A stretch of DNA of 64,000 bases from Papaver somniferum (Eukaryota > Streptophyta > Magnoliopsida > Ranunculales > Papaveraceae): positions 17,099,116 to 17,163,115 of the forward strand of contig NW_020621603.1 in NCBI RefSeq assembly GCF_003573695.1, written 5' to 3'. The notes below the pieces were generated by a model. The model searched no databases. It was not told where the DNA came from and saw nothing but the letters and a program-made list of their open reading frames with translations. This document shows, one piece after another, positions 46,502 to 57,639 of this stretch; the first letter of the stretch is position 1; each line of letters starts with the position of its first letter. The translations under genes were made by a program, and so were the position numbers.

Positions 46502-47125
46502 TTACAGTGAAAATATGTCAACATACTTTGAACACGAGCATGACAATGGCCAAAAATAGTGCTTCCATTTTTGAACAACCATGACAATGGCCAAAAATTC
46601 CTTCTTATATGTAGACAGATCTAATGCCTTGGGGCCCAATGGTTTGCTGAAAAAACCAATGGGTTTATCATTCTTTATAAGGACAACTCCAACCCCTCTT
46701 GAGCATGCATCAATTTCAAGAGTAAAAGGCTGAGAAAAATCTGGCAGTGCTAAAACAGGTGCAGTAGTCATGGCATGTTTGATAGAAGAGAAGGCATGAG
46801 TGGTATCAGCATTCCAAGTAAAAGAATCCTTCTTGAGCATGTCAGTAAGTGGCCTACAAATGTTGCCATAGTTTTTAATGAACTTCCTGTAGTAGCCTGT
46901 AAGGCCCAAGAATCCTCTGAGCTGCTTGAGTGTTTGAGGTTGTGGCCAACTTACCATTGCAGCAGCAGGAGCACCATTTGTAGTAATAATGTGGCCAAGA
47001 TACTCAAGTTGTAGTTGAGCAAAAGCACATTTGGACATTTTGGCAAATAGGGAATGCTTCCTTAATAAGGACAGTGTGAGATGCAGGTGATCCAAGTGGG
47101 CTTCAAGAGATGGACTATATACCAA
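46502..47125 (-). pseudogene. Reina-like RT C-terminus and RNase H start
   Basis: After the catalytic RT motif region: HSLFAKMSKCAFAQLQLEYL, the connection QLRGFLGLTGYYRKFIKNYG, and RNase H start PFTLEIDACSRGVGVVLI with the first catalytic Asp, then STYKKEFLAIV with the catalytic Glu. Truncated before the later RNase H Asp residues. It is in a different frame from the upstream RT block, with the shift near 47110-47130 at the catalytic loop. Confidence 0.85.
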
Positions 47126-47802
47126 GATGTCATCGAAAAAACCAACACAAACATGCGAAGATATGGTTGAAACACCTCATTCATGAGGGCCTGAAAGGTT
47201 GCAGAGGCATTAGTAAGCCCAAATGGCATGACCCTGAACTCATAGTGGCCATGATAAGTGCAGAAGGCAGTCTTGTGAATGTCAGGTGCATAGACACGTA
47301 TTTGGTAATAGCCTGAGCGAAGGTCGATTTTGGAAAAGACCATGGAACCATTCAACTCATCCAACAACTCTTCAATAAGAGGAATGGGGAATTTATCCTT
47401 CACAGTAATGTCATTAAGCTTGCAATAATCCACACAGAAACGCCAAGTACCATCCTTCTTTTTGACTAAGAGAATAGGAGCAACAAATGGACTATGACCG
47501 GTTTGGATCACACCAATGGAGAGCATTTCAGATACTAAGGTCTCTACAATAGACTTATGGATATAAGGGCATTTGTATGGCCTTTGGGAAGTAGGTTTAG
47601 ACCCAGTTTTGAGGGGAATTTTATGATCAAGGGATCTAGATGGTGGAAGGCCAGTTGGCTCTGCAAAAACATCTGCAAAAGTCTCCAAAAGTGTAGAGAC
47701 TGCAGGAGGTGGTTGAGTGATAGGGGGTACCGGATACAGAGAAAAATTGGCCAATGATAGTGGGTGTATTACTTTTAAGAAATTTCTTAAGAGAAGAAGC
47801 AC
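47100..47802 (-). pseudogene. Reina-like RT N-terminal part
   Basis: Contains [53 protein letters not shown] and [20 protein letters not shown] in order, as in Ty3/gypsy RT. A frameshift separates it from the protease (near 47790) and another from the palm motif. Confidence 0.88.
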
Positions 47803-48800
47803 TAATCAAACTCAAGGAAGGTGTAAAACGTTTACCCTGTAAAGTGATTTGGCTTCCTTGGTGTAGAAAAGAAATGCTCAATTGAGTGAAGTTAAAGATG
47901 ACATCACCAAGTTGGCGTAGCCAATCAGCTCCCAGTAAAATATCACATCCTCCTAGAGGCAAGACTCTTAAATTTGCAGAAAATTGGTACCCTTGCACTT
48001 CCCAATTGAGGTTCTGGCAGATACCTTGACTGATAGTGCTATCACCATTAGCAATTGTGACAAGCATTTGTCCAGTAGGAGACACATGAAGACCCAATTT
48101 GGAAGTTAATGTTGCATTAATGAAACTGTGTGTACTTCCTGTATCTATAAGGACAACCACAGAATGCTTGTTAAGATGGCCAGAAATCCTGATAGTATCA
48201 TGCGCAATGTTCCCTGTCAGGGCATGTAAGGATATCTCAATAGGAGAGTCACCACCAGAGTGAGATGTATCACTAACTTCTTCATTAGATAAAGTTGTTT
48301 GCTGTTCTGCATCATCACCAGCAATTAACATGAACAATTATTGAGACTTACACTTGTGACCTTGTCTGCAGAATTCATCACTGTTATAACAAAGCCCCTT
48401 ATCTTTTCGAACTTGCATTTGTGCATGAGTAAGTCTTTTGACAGGGGGTATAGGGTTGTCAGGTGAAGTCTTTGTTGGTGTAAGTGGGTGGGTTATAATT
48501 GGTGGTGGTGATGAACTATTTCCTTTGGTATATGTAGATGAGTTAGAGAAAAAGGGTTTAATGGAAGAAGGTGGATGGGAAACAGATAATGGTGTTGGTG
48601 TAAATGGCTTGGAGAAGGATTTAACTGGTCTAGGTTGATGAATTAGTGAAGCTTGTTGCAACCTAGCTAGATAAAAAGCTGTGGATGTGTCAGCTGGTTT
48701 AAACATTTGCACCACAGTGCGGATCTCTTCTTTTAAGCCACTAATGAAGCTCAATGTATAAAAACTCTCAGGAAGAGAGGGATTGTTAGCAACCATATAA
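47790..48800 (-). pseudogene. Reina-like gag end and aspartic protease
   Basis: A frame with a TAA at 48338-48340. Before it is the gag end with a damaged knuckle (GLCYNSDEFCRQGHKC; the second Cys of the motif is Ser). After it comes protease VVLIDTGSTHSFIN with an intact DTG, then ILLGADWLRQLGD. Proline-rich linker (48420-48640). Confidence 0.85.
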
Positions 48801-49404
48801 CTTTTATAATGTTCCCATTTATCATAATAATCCTCAACAATGGTTGATTGAGAGAGTTAAAACTACCCACATAGTTATCCTGAGCAACATCTTCAAAACG
48901 AGCATATATATCCTGAACAAAAGTATCCCAAGGAATAGATTCTTTACCTTGCTGGTAATTGAGATACCATGGATCGACCTGAGAATCGAAGTGGATCACA
49001 GCCATATCAACACGTTCTTCATCAGGAAATTTGTGTAGGTGGAAATATCGTTCATATTTCAGAACCCAACCACGAGGGTTAGTACCATTAAATCTTGGAA
49101 AATCTACCTTTGGTGTACGATTAAATTTACCAGTGGAAGGTGGATTTAAGCTTTTGATGAGCTGAGGAAGGTCAGTGAAACCTGAAGAATGAGAATCACC
49201 AGAAGAACTCGGATCTGGAATGTGAGTTGAATCCTGATGCTGGTGTTGATTCGGCTCAAGTAAGTTGAGAATAACACGCAGCTTCGAATCCAAATTACTG
49301 ACGGAGGTCTGTAGAGATCCAACCTCATCTTTGATTTCGATAATAGAAGCAGAGTTTTGAATAACGGCGGTGGTGATTTCTTGAAGTTTCTCTTTGGTAG
49401 TCAT
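48751..49404 (-). pseudogene. Reina-like gag N-terminal part
   Basis: The ATG at 49404 (MTTKEKLQEITTAVIQN) lies about 35 bp after the LTR. Coiled coil (EIKDEVGSLQTSVSNLDSKL), then the retrotransposon-gag core with KVDFPRFNGTNPRGWVLKYE and VDMAVIHFDSQVDPWYLNYQ. A frameshift near 48840 moves the frame into the next block. Confidence 0.88.
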
Positions 49405-49438
49405 TGTTACAAGTTCCAAGATGGAGTCTGATACCAAT

Positions 49439-49773
49439 TGTAGTGTAATGAGGTACAACTACAAGATTAGATCAAGGGATAATTAGCAGCAAGCTGCTTT
49501 CTCTCTGCAAGCAGAGCCTAAACTTCCAAATTGAAAACCAAATTGATTTTTCATTAACTGAATTTCACCTGAGTACAATCATTGGTTCTTAAAGGACCAA
49601 TCTTGATAACTACATCCAACAGTTATGAATGCATCAAGCACAAACACCGGTTTCTAGGAAATAACTCAAATAACCTAATGGTAATTCCACTCCTGAGTGA
49701 CTCAAATTACCCCAAAGTAAAAATGAATTCAAATTACAGTTAAAGGTGAAAAGTAACTGGTAGGATCATGACA
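49439..49773 (-). repeat. Reina-like 5' LTR (335 bp)
   Basis: On the minus strand it starts TGTCATGATCCTACC at 49773 and ends ...acactaca at 49439, followed by attggtatcaga, the iMet-type PBS. TG...CA ends. Confidence 0.75.
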
Positions 49774-50414
49774 ACGATCTGCTACTTTGAAAATTTGCCA
49801 TTGAAATTCGAGATCAAATTTAAAAAGTGCTTTTTTTATTCTTGGACCTAGTGCTCTTTTATTCTTGTACGCATTGTTTTGGCTGCTTGGGCAAAAGCCA
49901 CGAAACGACCTATCCGATCCATGTGTTACTGTCTAGCCGGATGAGCACTAATTTAAAGAAAGAAAAAAGAAAAAACCATTATGAATTTATGATAATAAAA
50001 TCATCTAAAAAAACAAAAACAAAAAAGACAAAGCACTATTAATAATTTGAACATGACATATACTACTTTTGTAGCTCCCCCGGTTCCTCCTCCACCTCCA
50101 CCAGTTGCAGTAACACTAGCTCTAGAACTAATCTTTTTTAGCAACCGCTAAACCAATATGGAACAATAAAAGCAATAATACAGTACAAGTACACTACACC
50201 CATGGCCTTTCCTTTTCTCTTCTTTTATCCCATAATAATATTGATAATCACTTGCAATGGCCAGACAACTAGAATCTTTAACAATGAAACAAAACAACCC
50301 ATTTCTATTTTCTTTGTACATTCAAGGAAATCATTGCCCAATAATCACTTCCTTTCCAATCCCATTCTACTCTTTACAACATCATAAATCCACCATCATC
50401 ATTTTCTATTCCAA
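49774..50414. other. Intergenic, 3' flank of the MYB gene
   Basis: AT-rich, no repeat with the rest of the window. The part near 50414 is likely the 3' UTR of the MYB gene. A polyproline-like run at 50075-50105 (ctcctccacctccacc) is not in a usable frame. Confidence 0.4.
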
Positions 50415-51346
50415 CTAAGCAACAGTTATAATATTTCCACTGTTGGTATCACCGGAACTGAAGCAGCTTGAGGACGACATACTCTTGAAAGCAGAGTTTT
50501 GTCTTGAAGAAGACTGCCTTGATAAATCAGATGTTGTTGAGAATGATGATGAAGTAGGAGGGCTACTTGATAATATAAGAGAAACAGAAGATGGGTTTAC
50601 TGTGGATTTTACATTTAAGTTCAAATTAGTCATCCTTGATGCTGGTGGTGGAATTGGAAGTACCGGTTTTGGCCGGATAATTTTCGAAGAAGAAGAAGCT
50701 TCTTGTACATGCAGATTTCCTGTTGCTAGAGTTACCGATTCATTCATTTGTTGATGATGAATTACCGTACTAGTTTCTTCTTCTCCCATAAACGAATCGG
50801 TGGTGATGTCGAAGAGACTAGATCTTCGCCGGCGCCGGTTAAAATTATTTCGTCGAAGAAAATACTTTTGAGCATGACTAGCAACTTGTGTAGGAGTTCT
50901 AGTTTTCACGAAATTCCTTGAAATTCCTCTCCAATCACCTTTTCCTACTTTCTGTAGACCTAATAAGAACAGTTTGTGTTCTTCTTCTGTCCATGGAACC
51001 CCTGAAAACAAACAAATCAAAATCATACACAGAATTGAAAAAAATAAGAAGATGTTAATTGAGGAACTAATCACGAACCTCTTTTACGTTCGCGGGTTCG
51101 GGCAGCAACATCATCAGAAACATAACCGGTAGCATGTACATGATGATCAACTGCATTTTGTTCTTGATCAGCTGCTGCAAATTCATGTGGTAGTTGTTCG
51201 TATTGTGATAGATTATTCAGACTAACACTCTTTCTAAAAGATCCTTCTGCAAGTACTCTAACTCCAAATAACATAAATCCATCGCCGCCGTCACCACCAC
51301 CACCATTAAGTACACAACCACTAGTCTCTGAATAATTTCTTGACAT
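50415..51346 (-). CDS. R1-type MYB (SHAQKYF class) transcription factor, two exons
   Basis: Exon 1 51346-51079, intron 51078-51002 (gt...cag), exon 2 51001-50415; 284 residues. The splice joins a Gly codon in [12 protein letters not shown]. Residues 26-29 are the LFGV repression-type motif. The [14 protein letters not shown] box follows. The MYB repeat spans about 91-140 with W93, W113 and SHAQKYF at 131-137, then a basic [16 protein letters not shown] box. The C-terminus is Ser-rich. This is the nuclear MYB-related family of KUA1/MYBS3/MYBD-type proteins, which bind TATCCA/GATAA-like sites and mostly repress, affecting hormone, sugar and cell-expansion responses. The CCHC knuckle (CSxCGxxGHNSRTC) usual at the N-terminus is absent; a Gly/Asp-rich run stands there. 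The frame is intact and codon use differs from the TE remnants, so it is a real host gene. Confidence 0.93.
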
Positions 51347-51430
51347 CTTAATAACAATCTCTTCTTCTTCTTGAGATTTTGAAATTTCAGATGTATGTAA
51401 GTTTTTTTTAACTCTTTGTTGGTTGGTTGT

Positions 51431-51438
51431 TATAAATA
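51431..51438 (-). promoter_or_regulatory. Putative TATA box of the MYB gene
   Basis: TATTTATA on the minus strand, 85-92 bp before the ATG, followed by a leader with a ct-rich run (tcttcttcttct-like, 51360-51375) typical of plant 5' UTRs. Confidence 0.5.
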
Positions 51439-51564
51439 AGAGCGACTTGGCGGTTTGTCTAGTTATGTCCTCACAATGTGTTTCGAGGAGTATTAAGAAT
51501 ATTCCCTACTCCCCATTCTAGAAACTCATGATAACCATTGGATTTAATTTTTCACTTATTGAAA

Positions 51565-51735
51565 AAAAAGGTATGGTTTGGAATGATTGCTAAAGGCTGA
51601 TGCGGCAATTGTTAAAGGCGGGTACCAATCCAGGATCCAACGGCTAGAATTATTTTGTCCAATATGATTTGGTATTCGCCCCGCTAATAGTGGTACCCGT
51701 TTTTAACTATCGTGTGATTTGGAACCAAAGACACG
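51565..51735. repeat. Possible small MITE-like inverted repeat
   Basis: gttaaaggcgggtacca (51610-51627) is mirrored by tggtacccgtttttaac (51691-51709), with looser pairing out to tggtttggaat / atttggaacca. Target duplication not clear. Confidence 0.35.
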
Positions 51736-52067
51736 AGTCAAACAAAAATGATTTATTTTTGTTAATGGTTTAGAACAGTGATCTTGGACTATATCTTCAA
51801 TTCTTTAAAGAATTTTTCTAGTAATTACAGGGTTTGAATCCTAACTCCACAGTGAAAGAGACCGTCAACCATCCGACAACTTGATGGTCGGAGAGATTCA
51901 TGAAGTTTACAATGCTAATAAAATGATTCATGGATATAGAGAAAAACTCTACGAAACCGACTAGTCGGCATTGAGCACTCACAACTTTATTTTATTTTTA
52001 GTAGATTTCATGGTTTTCGTGTAGCATCCGTTCTATTATTTCCTGAACGGGTTCACTAATACTTAAG

Positions 52068-52478
52068 GAGGGAGGATCCACAGATACTCTTAGATGGACA
52101 AGGTTAGACAAGATTTGCGTCATTTTCTCCGCAAAACCCAAACGACAATGAATTTAACTGTAATATTTTGATGATATGTTCCTCTTATACGGCTCTACAT
52201 TCCTACAAACAATAAACACAATTCGAACTGTATAAAACGACCATCTATCCCTTTGAATATCAGCCGTTCAAAGTTAACAGTTGAAATTAAGATCGGTAAA
52301 TGGTGAGGTTTGCTATCTCGAATTGCGTTCTTTTTTTTTTGTAGGAATGTAGATTCTTATAATAAGAACATATCATCAAAATATTACAGTTAAATTCATT
52401 GTCGTTTAAGTTTTACGAAGAAAATGACATAAATCTTGTCTGACCTTGTCCATCTAAAAGTGTCCATGTATCCTCCTC
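52068..52478. mobile_element. Mutator-type MITE with ~150-bp inverted arms (411 bp)
   Basis: The left arm (gagggaggatcc...ttagatggacaagg...gaatttaactgtaatatttt...) is mirrored on the right (gaggaggatac... read inward) over about 150 bp, with a ~110-bp centre. Flanked by 9-bp repeats atacttaag (52059-52067) and atatttaag (52479-52487), 8 of 9 identical, the length expected of Mutator-like elements. No coding capacity. Confidence 0.82.
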
Positions 52479-53180
52479 ATATTTAAGTTGGGCTAGTTGT
52501 TTTCGGGTTTGGATAGACCCATTGGAAGTCAAATCTGATATGATAAAAAGTGGTTTATATATGCAATTGGGATTGGGTTAGTTGTATCAAGGAGATTGGA
52601 ATGGATGGAGTGGAAATATCTTACAAGGATAGCCACTCACCAATAATGATTTTGAGTGATGAGGTCTTTCTTCCAACAGTTTTAACGGTGGATATGATGG
52701 TAGTAGGACCCAATTGGTGGCCATGCATGATCTTTGATATTGATTGGTCTGAATAAAATACAACAAGAGATATAGAGAGAGGGAGAGAGATAATGTGATG
52801 TAAGTTTTTGATGAGACGGTCAGAGGAGGAAAAAGGGTGGTCGAGGAGAAATGTTGGTTAACCACCGTTGGCTTGGCATATTCCCCGTTTCACTTTCAAG
52901 AGAGATTTTTGAGTGCATGAGCTGGTGAAAGGATTAGGAGATTTGGGACCTACATCTTAAACAGCCTCAACTGGGTACTAGTACCACAATGGTGTTGTCC
53001 CCATTTTTGTAGTATGTTTTTGAGATGTCCATTATAGTCTGTATGGTCAATGGCTAATTTATCTCCGATGAGTTAGTGTCAATTGGATAATTAATTGATG
53101 TTTAATTACGTTAAGTTAGAAATCAGTTAATGTTACTTCATCACCAAAACATGAGAAAAAATTGATTTTGATTTTTTTTT
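52479..53180. other. Intergenic, no gene seen
   Basis: AT-rich. Short frames (e.g. 52550-52756) have no recognisable motif. A (ga)n-rich run lies at 52765-52795. Confidence 0.45.
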
Positions 53181-53645
53181 TTGAAAAAATCAATCAAAAA
53201 TCGGTTTATGTTAACGCCCACATAAAAATACTTAGAATATAGACTGTTTGTAAAATTCAAGAGTTTTTCTGTGATTTTTTTCCCGTCAGAATCGGTGTAT
53301 ATTAATGCGCACTTAAACCGATTGTAAATTTGGGCATTTCTTCAACTGTTTTGCTCATAACTTCTTCGTCCGATGCCGGAATGACCTCATTCTTTTTTGC
53401 GTTCAATTAGTATTTTAATGTTCTATAATATAAAGATAAAAATTTCAATTTTTGTGAAAAAATTCAAATATGGTTAATGAATCGGTTGATGTAGGCATTA
53501 ACATAAACAGGTTGTGGTTTATGTTCATCAAACACGAAGAACATCAACCCAGAATCAGTTTATGTAAGTGAAAGATAAATACCGATTTTGGGGATCATCA
53601 ACAACAATCGGTTTTTGTTAATGTCTACATCAACCGATTCTGTTA
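53180..53645. repeat. Dispersed AATCGGTTTATGTTAATG palindromic motif cluster
   Basis: Units at about 53190, 53290-53325, 53479-53505, 53553 and 53610-53640. The best are self-complementary: caatcggtttttgttaatg...catcaaccgattc, and aatcggtgtatattaatg...cttaaaccgatt. Confidence 0.6.
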
Positions 53646-53939
53646 GAGTTTACGAAAATTTTGATGAGAAATTTCAGAGATTCATAGTTAAATCATTGAT
53701 GAGTCCCTCTTAAAAGGATTTAACTAATCACTCGAATTGTTTGTTGCCAAGAAATATTGTTTGAAATCTAAAAGAATGGTGAATTGAATTGTTTTGTGAT
53801 GAAAATTGGAAAAAAAATTAGGTTTTGATGAAAGATTGTTAGTAGAAATGATTTAGGTTTTGATGAAGGATAAAGCTTGGGATTGAATATGATAGTGAGG
53901 TTAACTTAGTACTTTTACCTAGTTTAGACACCCCTTATC

Positions 53940-55791
53940 CCCTTAGTCTAGTGCTTGTGTGAGCATTAGGTGGTAAAACCTAATTATGAACAAAGAGGGG
54001 ACCGACCAAGGGGTATGAAAACGGACCCTGGTGATCGTGGGACCAACAGATGGTCGATCGAGAAAATTCCAAGTTGTTTGGAAAGAGTTTGAACCCAATA
54101 TGAACTATGGAAGATTAATTAGGTCGTAAATCATAATGGAGTGTGGGACCGGCTTCTGTAAGCCAAAGGGCCGATCTTGGGCGGTCAAGTGGCATGCCCA
54201 TGTTACCATATTTTTCGTGATTCAATCCTGAGAATTTTGATATTTTCTGGTGCGCGTTCGAGCAATATTTTGGATTTTCAGAAGAGTTCGATCTTGACTG
54301 AAACTCTTGATTTTGCTTGAATGAGCAAGTAGAACTTTGCTCGTGCGACCAATATTTTGAGAATATTAAAATAATAATATTTTAATATTTACTGTGAAGA
54401 GCCAGGACGGTCGTGTGACCATTTGACTTTTTGGCTTTTTGATAGTTTGAGCAATATTTGAAAAATATGGAAAAAATTAGGTTTTTGCTCAAACGAGGGA
54501 GTTTCATGAGATGAAGGAAGAAATAATAATAAAATAAGGAATAAGAGAGGTGTGGGACCGTCCACGGCCAAGGCATGGACGACCGGTCCGTGTGCCCGGT
54601 CCCGTGCTCTTTTCTATTTTATATTATTATTTTCATCTTGTGAGAGAATATGGAGAAAGTAAGAGTTTTTCTCAAACGAGGAATTTTTCTCAACAAAGGA
54701 GTTTTCATAAGATAAGGAAAATGATAAAATAGTAAAATAAAATAAAGGGAGAGGGGGACAGGCCACGACGACATGACCAGACAGTCGGTGGGCCCAGTCC
54801 CACGTCTCTTGTTTATTTTATTTAATATTATTTTCCTTCCCTATTTTGCATAGGTTCCTCGTTCGTCCATATTTTTGAATGCTCATTCATGCAATTGGGT
54901 GCTCACGTATGCATATTTGGGTGCTCGTTCGTGTATTATTGTTACACTTGTACCATTTTCTGGGGCTTTCTCGGTGCTGGTCTGCCCGAAAAGTGAATAT
55001 TTATTACTAATCCATGAAATTCAACTGAGAATAAGCCATGAAACGGAGTAATAAAATGGGTTGAATATCTATTACTAATAATCCATGAAACATAGTAATG
55101 AGATGAGTATCTATTACTAATTCATGGAATCCAGCCGAGGATAAGCCATGAAACAGAGTAATGAGATGAGTATCTATTACTAATTCATGGAATCTATCCG
55201 AGGATAAGCCATGAAACGGAGTAATGAGATAAAATAGATTATTCGATCGGTGAATGTTGCGCTAGAATTTGATTTTTGAAAAATCGCTCTATACTAGTAT
55301 GCAATATGTCTAGGAGCATTTTATTAGAGAATCGAGGTATGAGATGGCGGGGACATCATATTCGTTCTGAATATTGATTGGCATCCTGAAGGCGTTAACA
55401 ATCTGTACTAGCATGCAATATGTCTAGGAACTGCCCAATCGTTAAGATTCAATACATATGCACTCCACATAGTCAGGGAAGAGTGTGGCATCCTGAAGAC
55501 GTTAATGCTCTATACTAGCACGCAATATGTCTAGGAGTCGTCCAATCATTTTGATTCTATGTAGAAGTGTTGATGAAACATGCGAAGTGTGTCGAAAAGC
55601 TCAGTTGAGAGACTTTACGAATCACATATTCATGCAGGGCTCTGAGAGGGTGTACGCTCAGTCAGAGATTGTGAAATGAGATTTCACGAATCCTAAATTA
55701 TGAGTTTCACATAAGTTTCTGAAGTCGTGTCAGAAACATGCAAGATAATGATTTTATGATTTTAACCCTTGTTGAAAATCCAACATCAACA
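53940..55791 (-). mobile_element. Truncated inverted Tat-type LTR
   Basis: Reverse-complement kin of 56712-58850. The LTR start (tgttgatgttggattttcaa) is at 55791 and the copy fades near 53940, lacking the last third. It shares the catgaaacggagtaat... repeats (55010-55250), the tctaggag/actagcatgca hairpin motif (55270-55540) and gtgggaccgg...cccggtcccgtg palindromes (54140-54800). It is a different copy, not the mirror of the same insertion event; many units differ. Confidence 0.75.
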
Positions 55792-55947
55792 CTGGAAAAG
55801 TTTACTTATTTTGAAAGTAAAATAGCTGAGAAAAACTTTGAATTAAGCTCAAAATGACGAGCAACAACATTAGCCTCTATGAATCTCCATCCGTTCATCT
55901 TCCATTTTTCTTTATTTTCATTGCATCTCCCATTGGCAAACTAAAGT

Positions 55948-56711
55948 TGTTAGAGCACTGCTCGGTCGAACTCGCGAGCTTTGCTATCTCAACCTTGTTT
56001 TTCAATGTTAGTGATCAAAACTATAAGTCTTGATTTCTAGTCTATTTATAGATGTCTCGGACTAGGATAGATTGTGTAGTCGAGCATTAGACTTCATGGC
56101 GTTCATCAATTGAAGACGAAGAACTACTAAGGAGAACTTCTGGAACTTCATCAAAAAAAGGTATGTGTAGACTAAAACTCATCTATCACTTGGAAAGTCT
56201 ATCTCTACTCTATCTCATATATTGAGACATAAGTCATAGTGCTATATAGTTTTCTATTATGCACATTTGATATTTCGAGCTGAGTTTAACTCGCTTACAT
56301 GTTTATCGAAATATGTATTGGTAAGCTTTCGCTTCAACCAAGTTCATCTTATATTCTTGACGAAAGTCAAAAGATGATCATGTGAAAATCGTCGAGTAAC
56401 ATCTTACATGGTTTATGTGATACAATCATTTGGTGTAGACTTGAAATGTTTCGTAATGATTATTTGAATAACTTGAAAATTGCTTTGATGCTAATAGTGT
56501 GTGAAAACGGCTATTGTCATCCTCTAAGAAAGTTTCAATGATTGAAATAGAGTTTAGAACACTTAACCAACATTGGATTATAAACATGTTATGCACTTTT
56601 TCATATATGTAATCCATGTCTGCGAACCATAGTATGCAAACCCGTATGCGTACCTGTTGGTTTGAGAAGTCCGGGAACTTAAGTACACGTACGCGTACTT
56701 GCGTAAAGTTC
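55948..56711 (+). mobile_element. Sire-type LTR 5' part, cut by Tat insertion
   Basis: Starts tgttagagcactgctcggtc and follows the family to the motif cassette (agtatgcaaacccgtatgcg; agtacacgtacgcgtacttg, 56630-56705). It stops exactly where the Tat LTR starts at 56712. The rest presumably lies beyond the right edge of the window. Confidence 0.88.
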
Positions 56712-57109
56712 TGTAGATGGTGGATTTTCTACAAAGGCTAAAATCATAAAATCATAATTATACGAAGCTCTGATTCAGCAATCAGACGAGAGTATCGACA
56801 CGGGTCTCTCATCGAATTCTCAACGGAGAGTACTTTCTCTCAAAGTACATGTAGATATGTAGTCTCACGACTGGACAACGGCATATCTCATGAATACTGA
56901 ATACTTTCAGTGATTATTTTTATATCATCACGAGATGGACGGCTCCTAGACAGCTTGCTCTGCTAGTATAGAGTGATAACGTCTTCAGAACAAACAACGT
57001 TTACCCTGACTATATAAAGGATATGACTTACCGACAAGCTCATATCGGGATAATTAATGCTCCTAGACAGCTTGCTCTGCTAGTATAGAGCCACAAAGTT
57101 AATTATTCC

Positions 57110-57440
57110 TAATTACAATTGCTCTATTCCATGGTCGAATCCACGACTGGTCCCATGGAATGGCAATAATTGTTCTGATTCTATGATCGAATCCACGACT
57201 TGATCTCATAGAATAATAACTATATTATCCATTACTCCGATTTCATGATCGAATCCACAACTGGTCTCATAAATGGTAATAGATAAATCTTAATTACTCC
57301 GATTCTATGGTCGAATCTACGATCCCATGGAATGGTAATGCTCACTTTATTATTCTGAATTCGTAGTCGAATCCTCAGCTGATCCTATGAATTAATAATA
57401 AACATCTTATTACTCAGTTTTGTGAATTATTCTCCACTGA
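57110..57440 (+). repeat. 60-70 bp repeat with CATGG...CCATGG-type arms in Tat LTR
   Basis: About five units built on attccatggtcgaatccacg and actggtcccatggaatgg; the first and last parts of each unit pair. The related minus-strand LTR has diverged equivalents (55010-55250). Confidence 0.75.
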
Positions 57441-57639
57441 ATTCCACAATTAGTAATAAATAATCAACAACCGGGGTCTGAGCTACCTCTAAGTAAGCCC
57501 CGATTCAAATGGTGAAGGTGTATTCAACGACGATACACTAACAGTCACCGCACGAACGAGTATTTCAAAAATACAACGAAACGATGAACCTATGCAAAAT
57601 AGAGAAGAAAATAATAAATAATTAAAAATATTGACCAGG

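Larger units (their letters stand above)
46500..49773 (-). mobile_element. Decayed Reina-like (chromovirus) Ty3/gypsy element
   Basis: Minus strand: 335-bp LTR (49773-49439), PBS, gag, protease, RT and the start of RNase H. It breaks off at about 46500. Integrase, chromodomain and the 3' LTR are missing. The short LTR starting TGTCATGATCC suggests the Reina lineage; that assignment is inference. Near 46500 a short duplication (atgacaatggccaaaaa at 46540 and 46582) marks the broken end. Confidence 0.85.

Noticed and set aside
50126..50138. gctctagaactaa, resembling a cloning-vector polylinker
   Set aside because: Only about 12 bases match, and the flanks do not continue as vector.
50202..50387. 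61-codon frame with a hydrophobic signal-like N-terminus
   Set aside because: Lies in the likely 3' UTR/flank of the MYB gene, antisense to it; short and without homology clues.
53761..55947. Palindromic mirror of 56712-58850 considered as one giant inverted repeat or hairpin
   Set aside because: The inverted LTR is a diverged separate copy with different repeat units, and the arms are separated by a Sire LTR with its own start.
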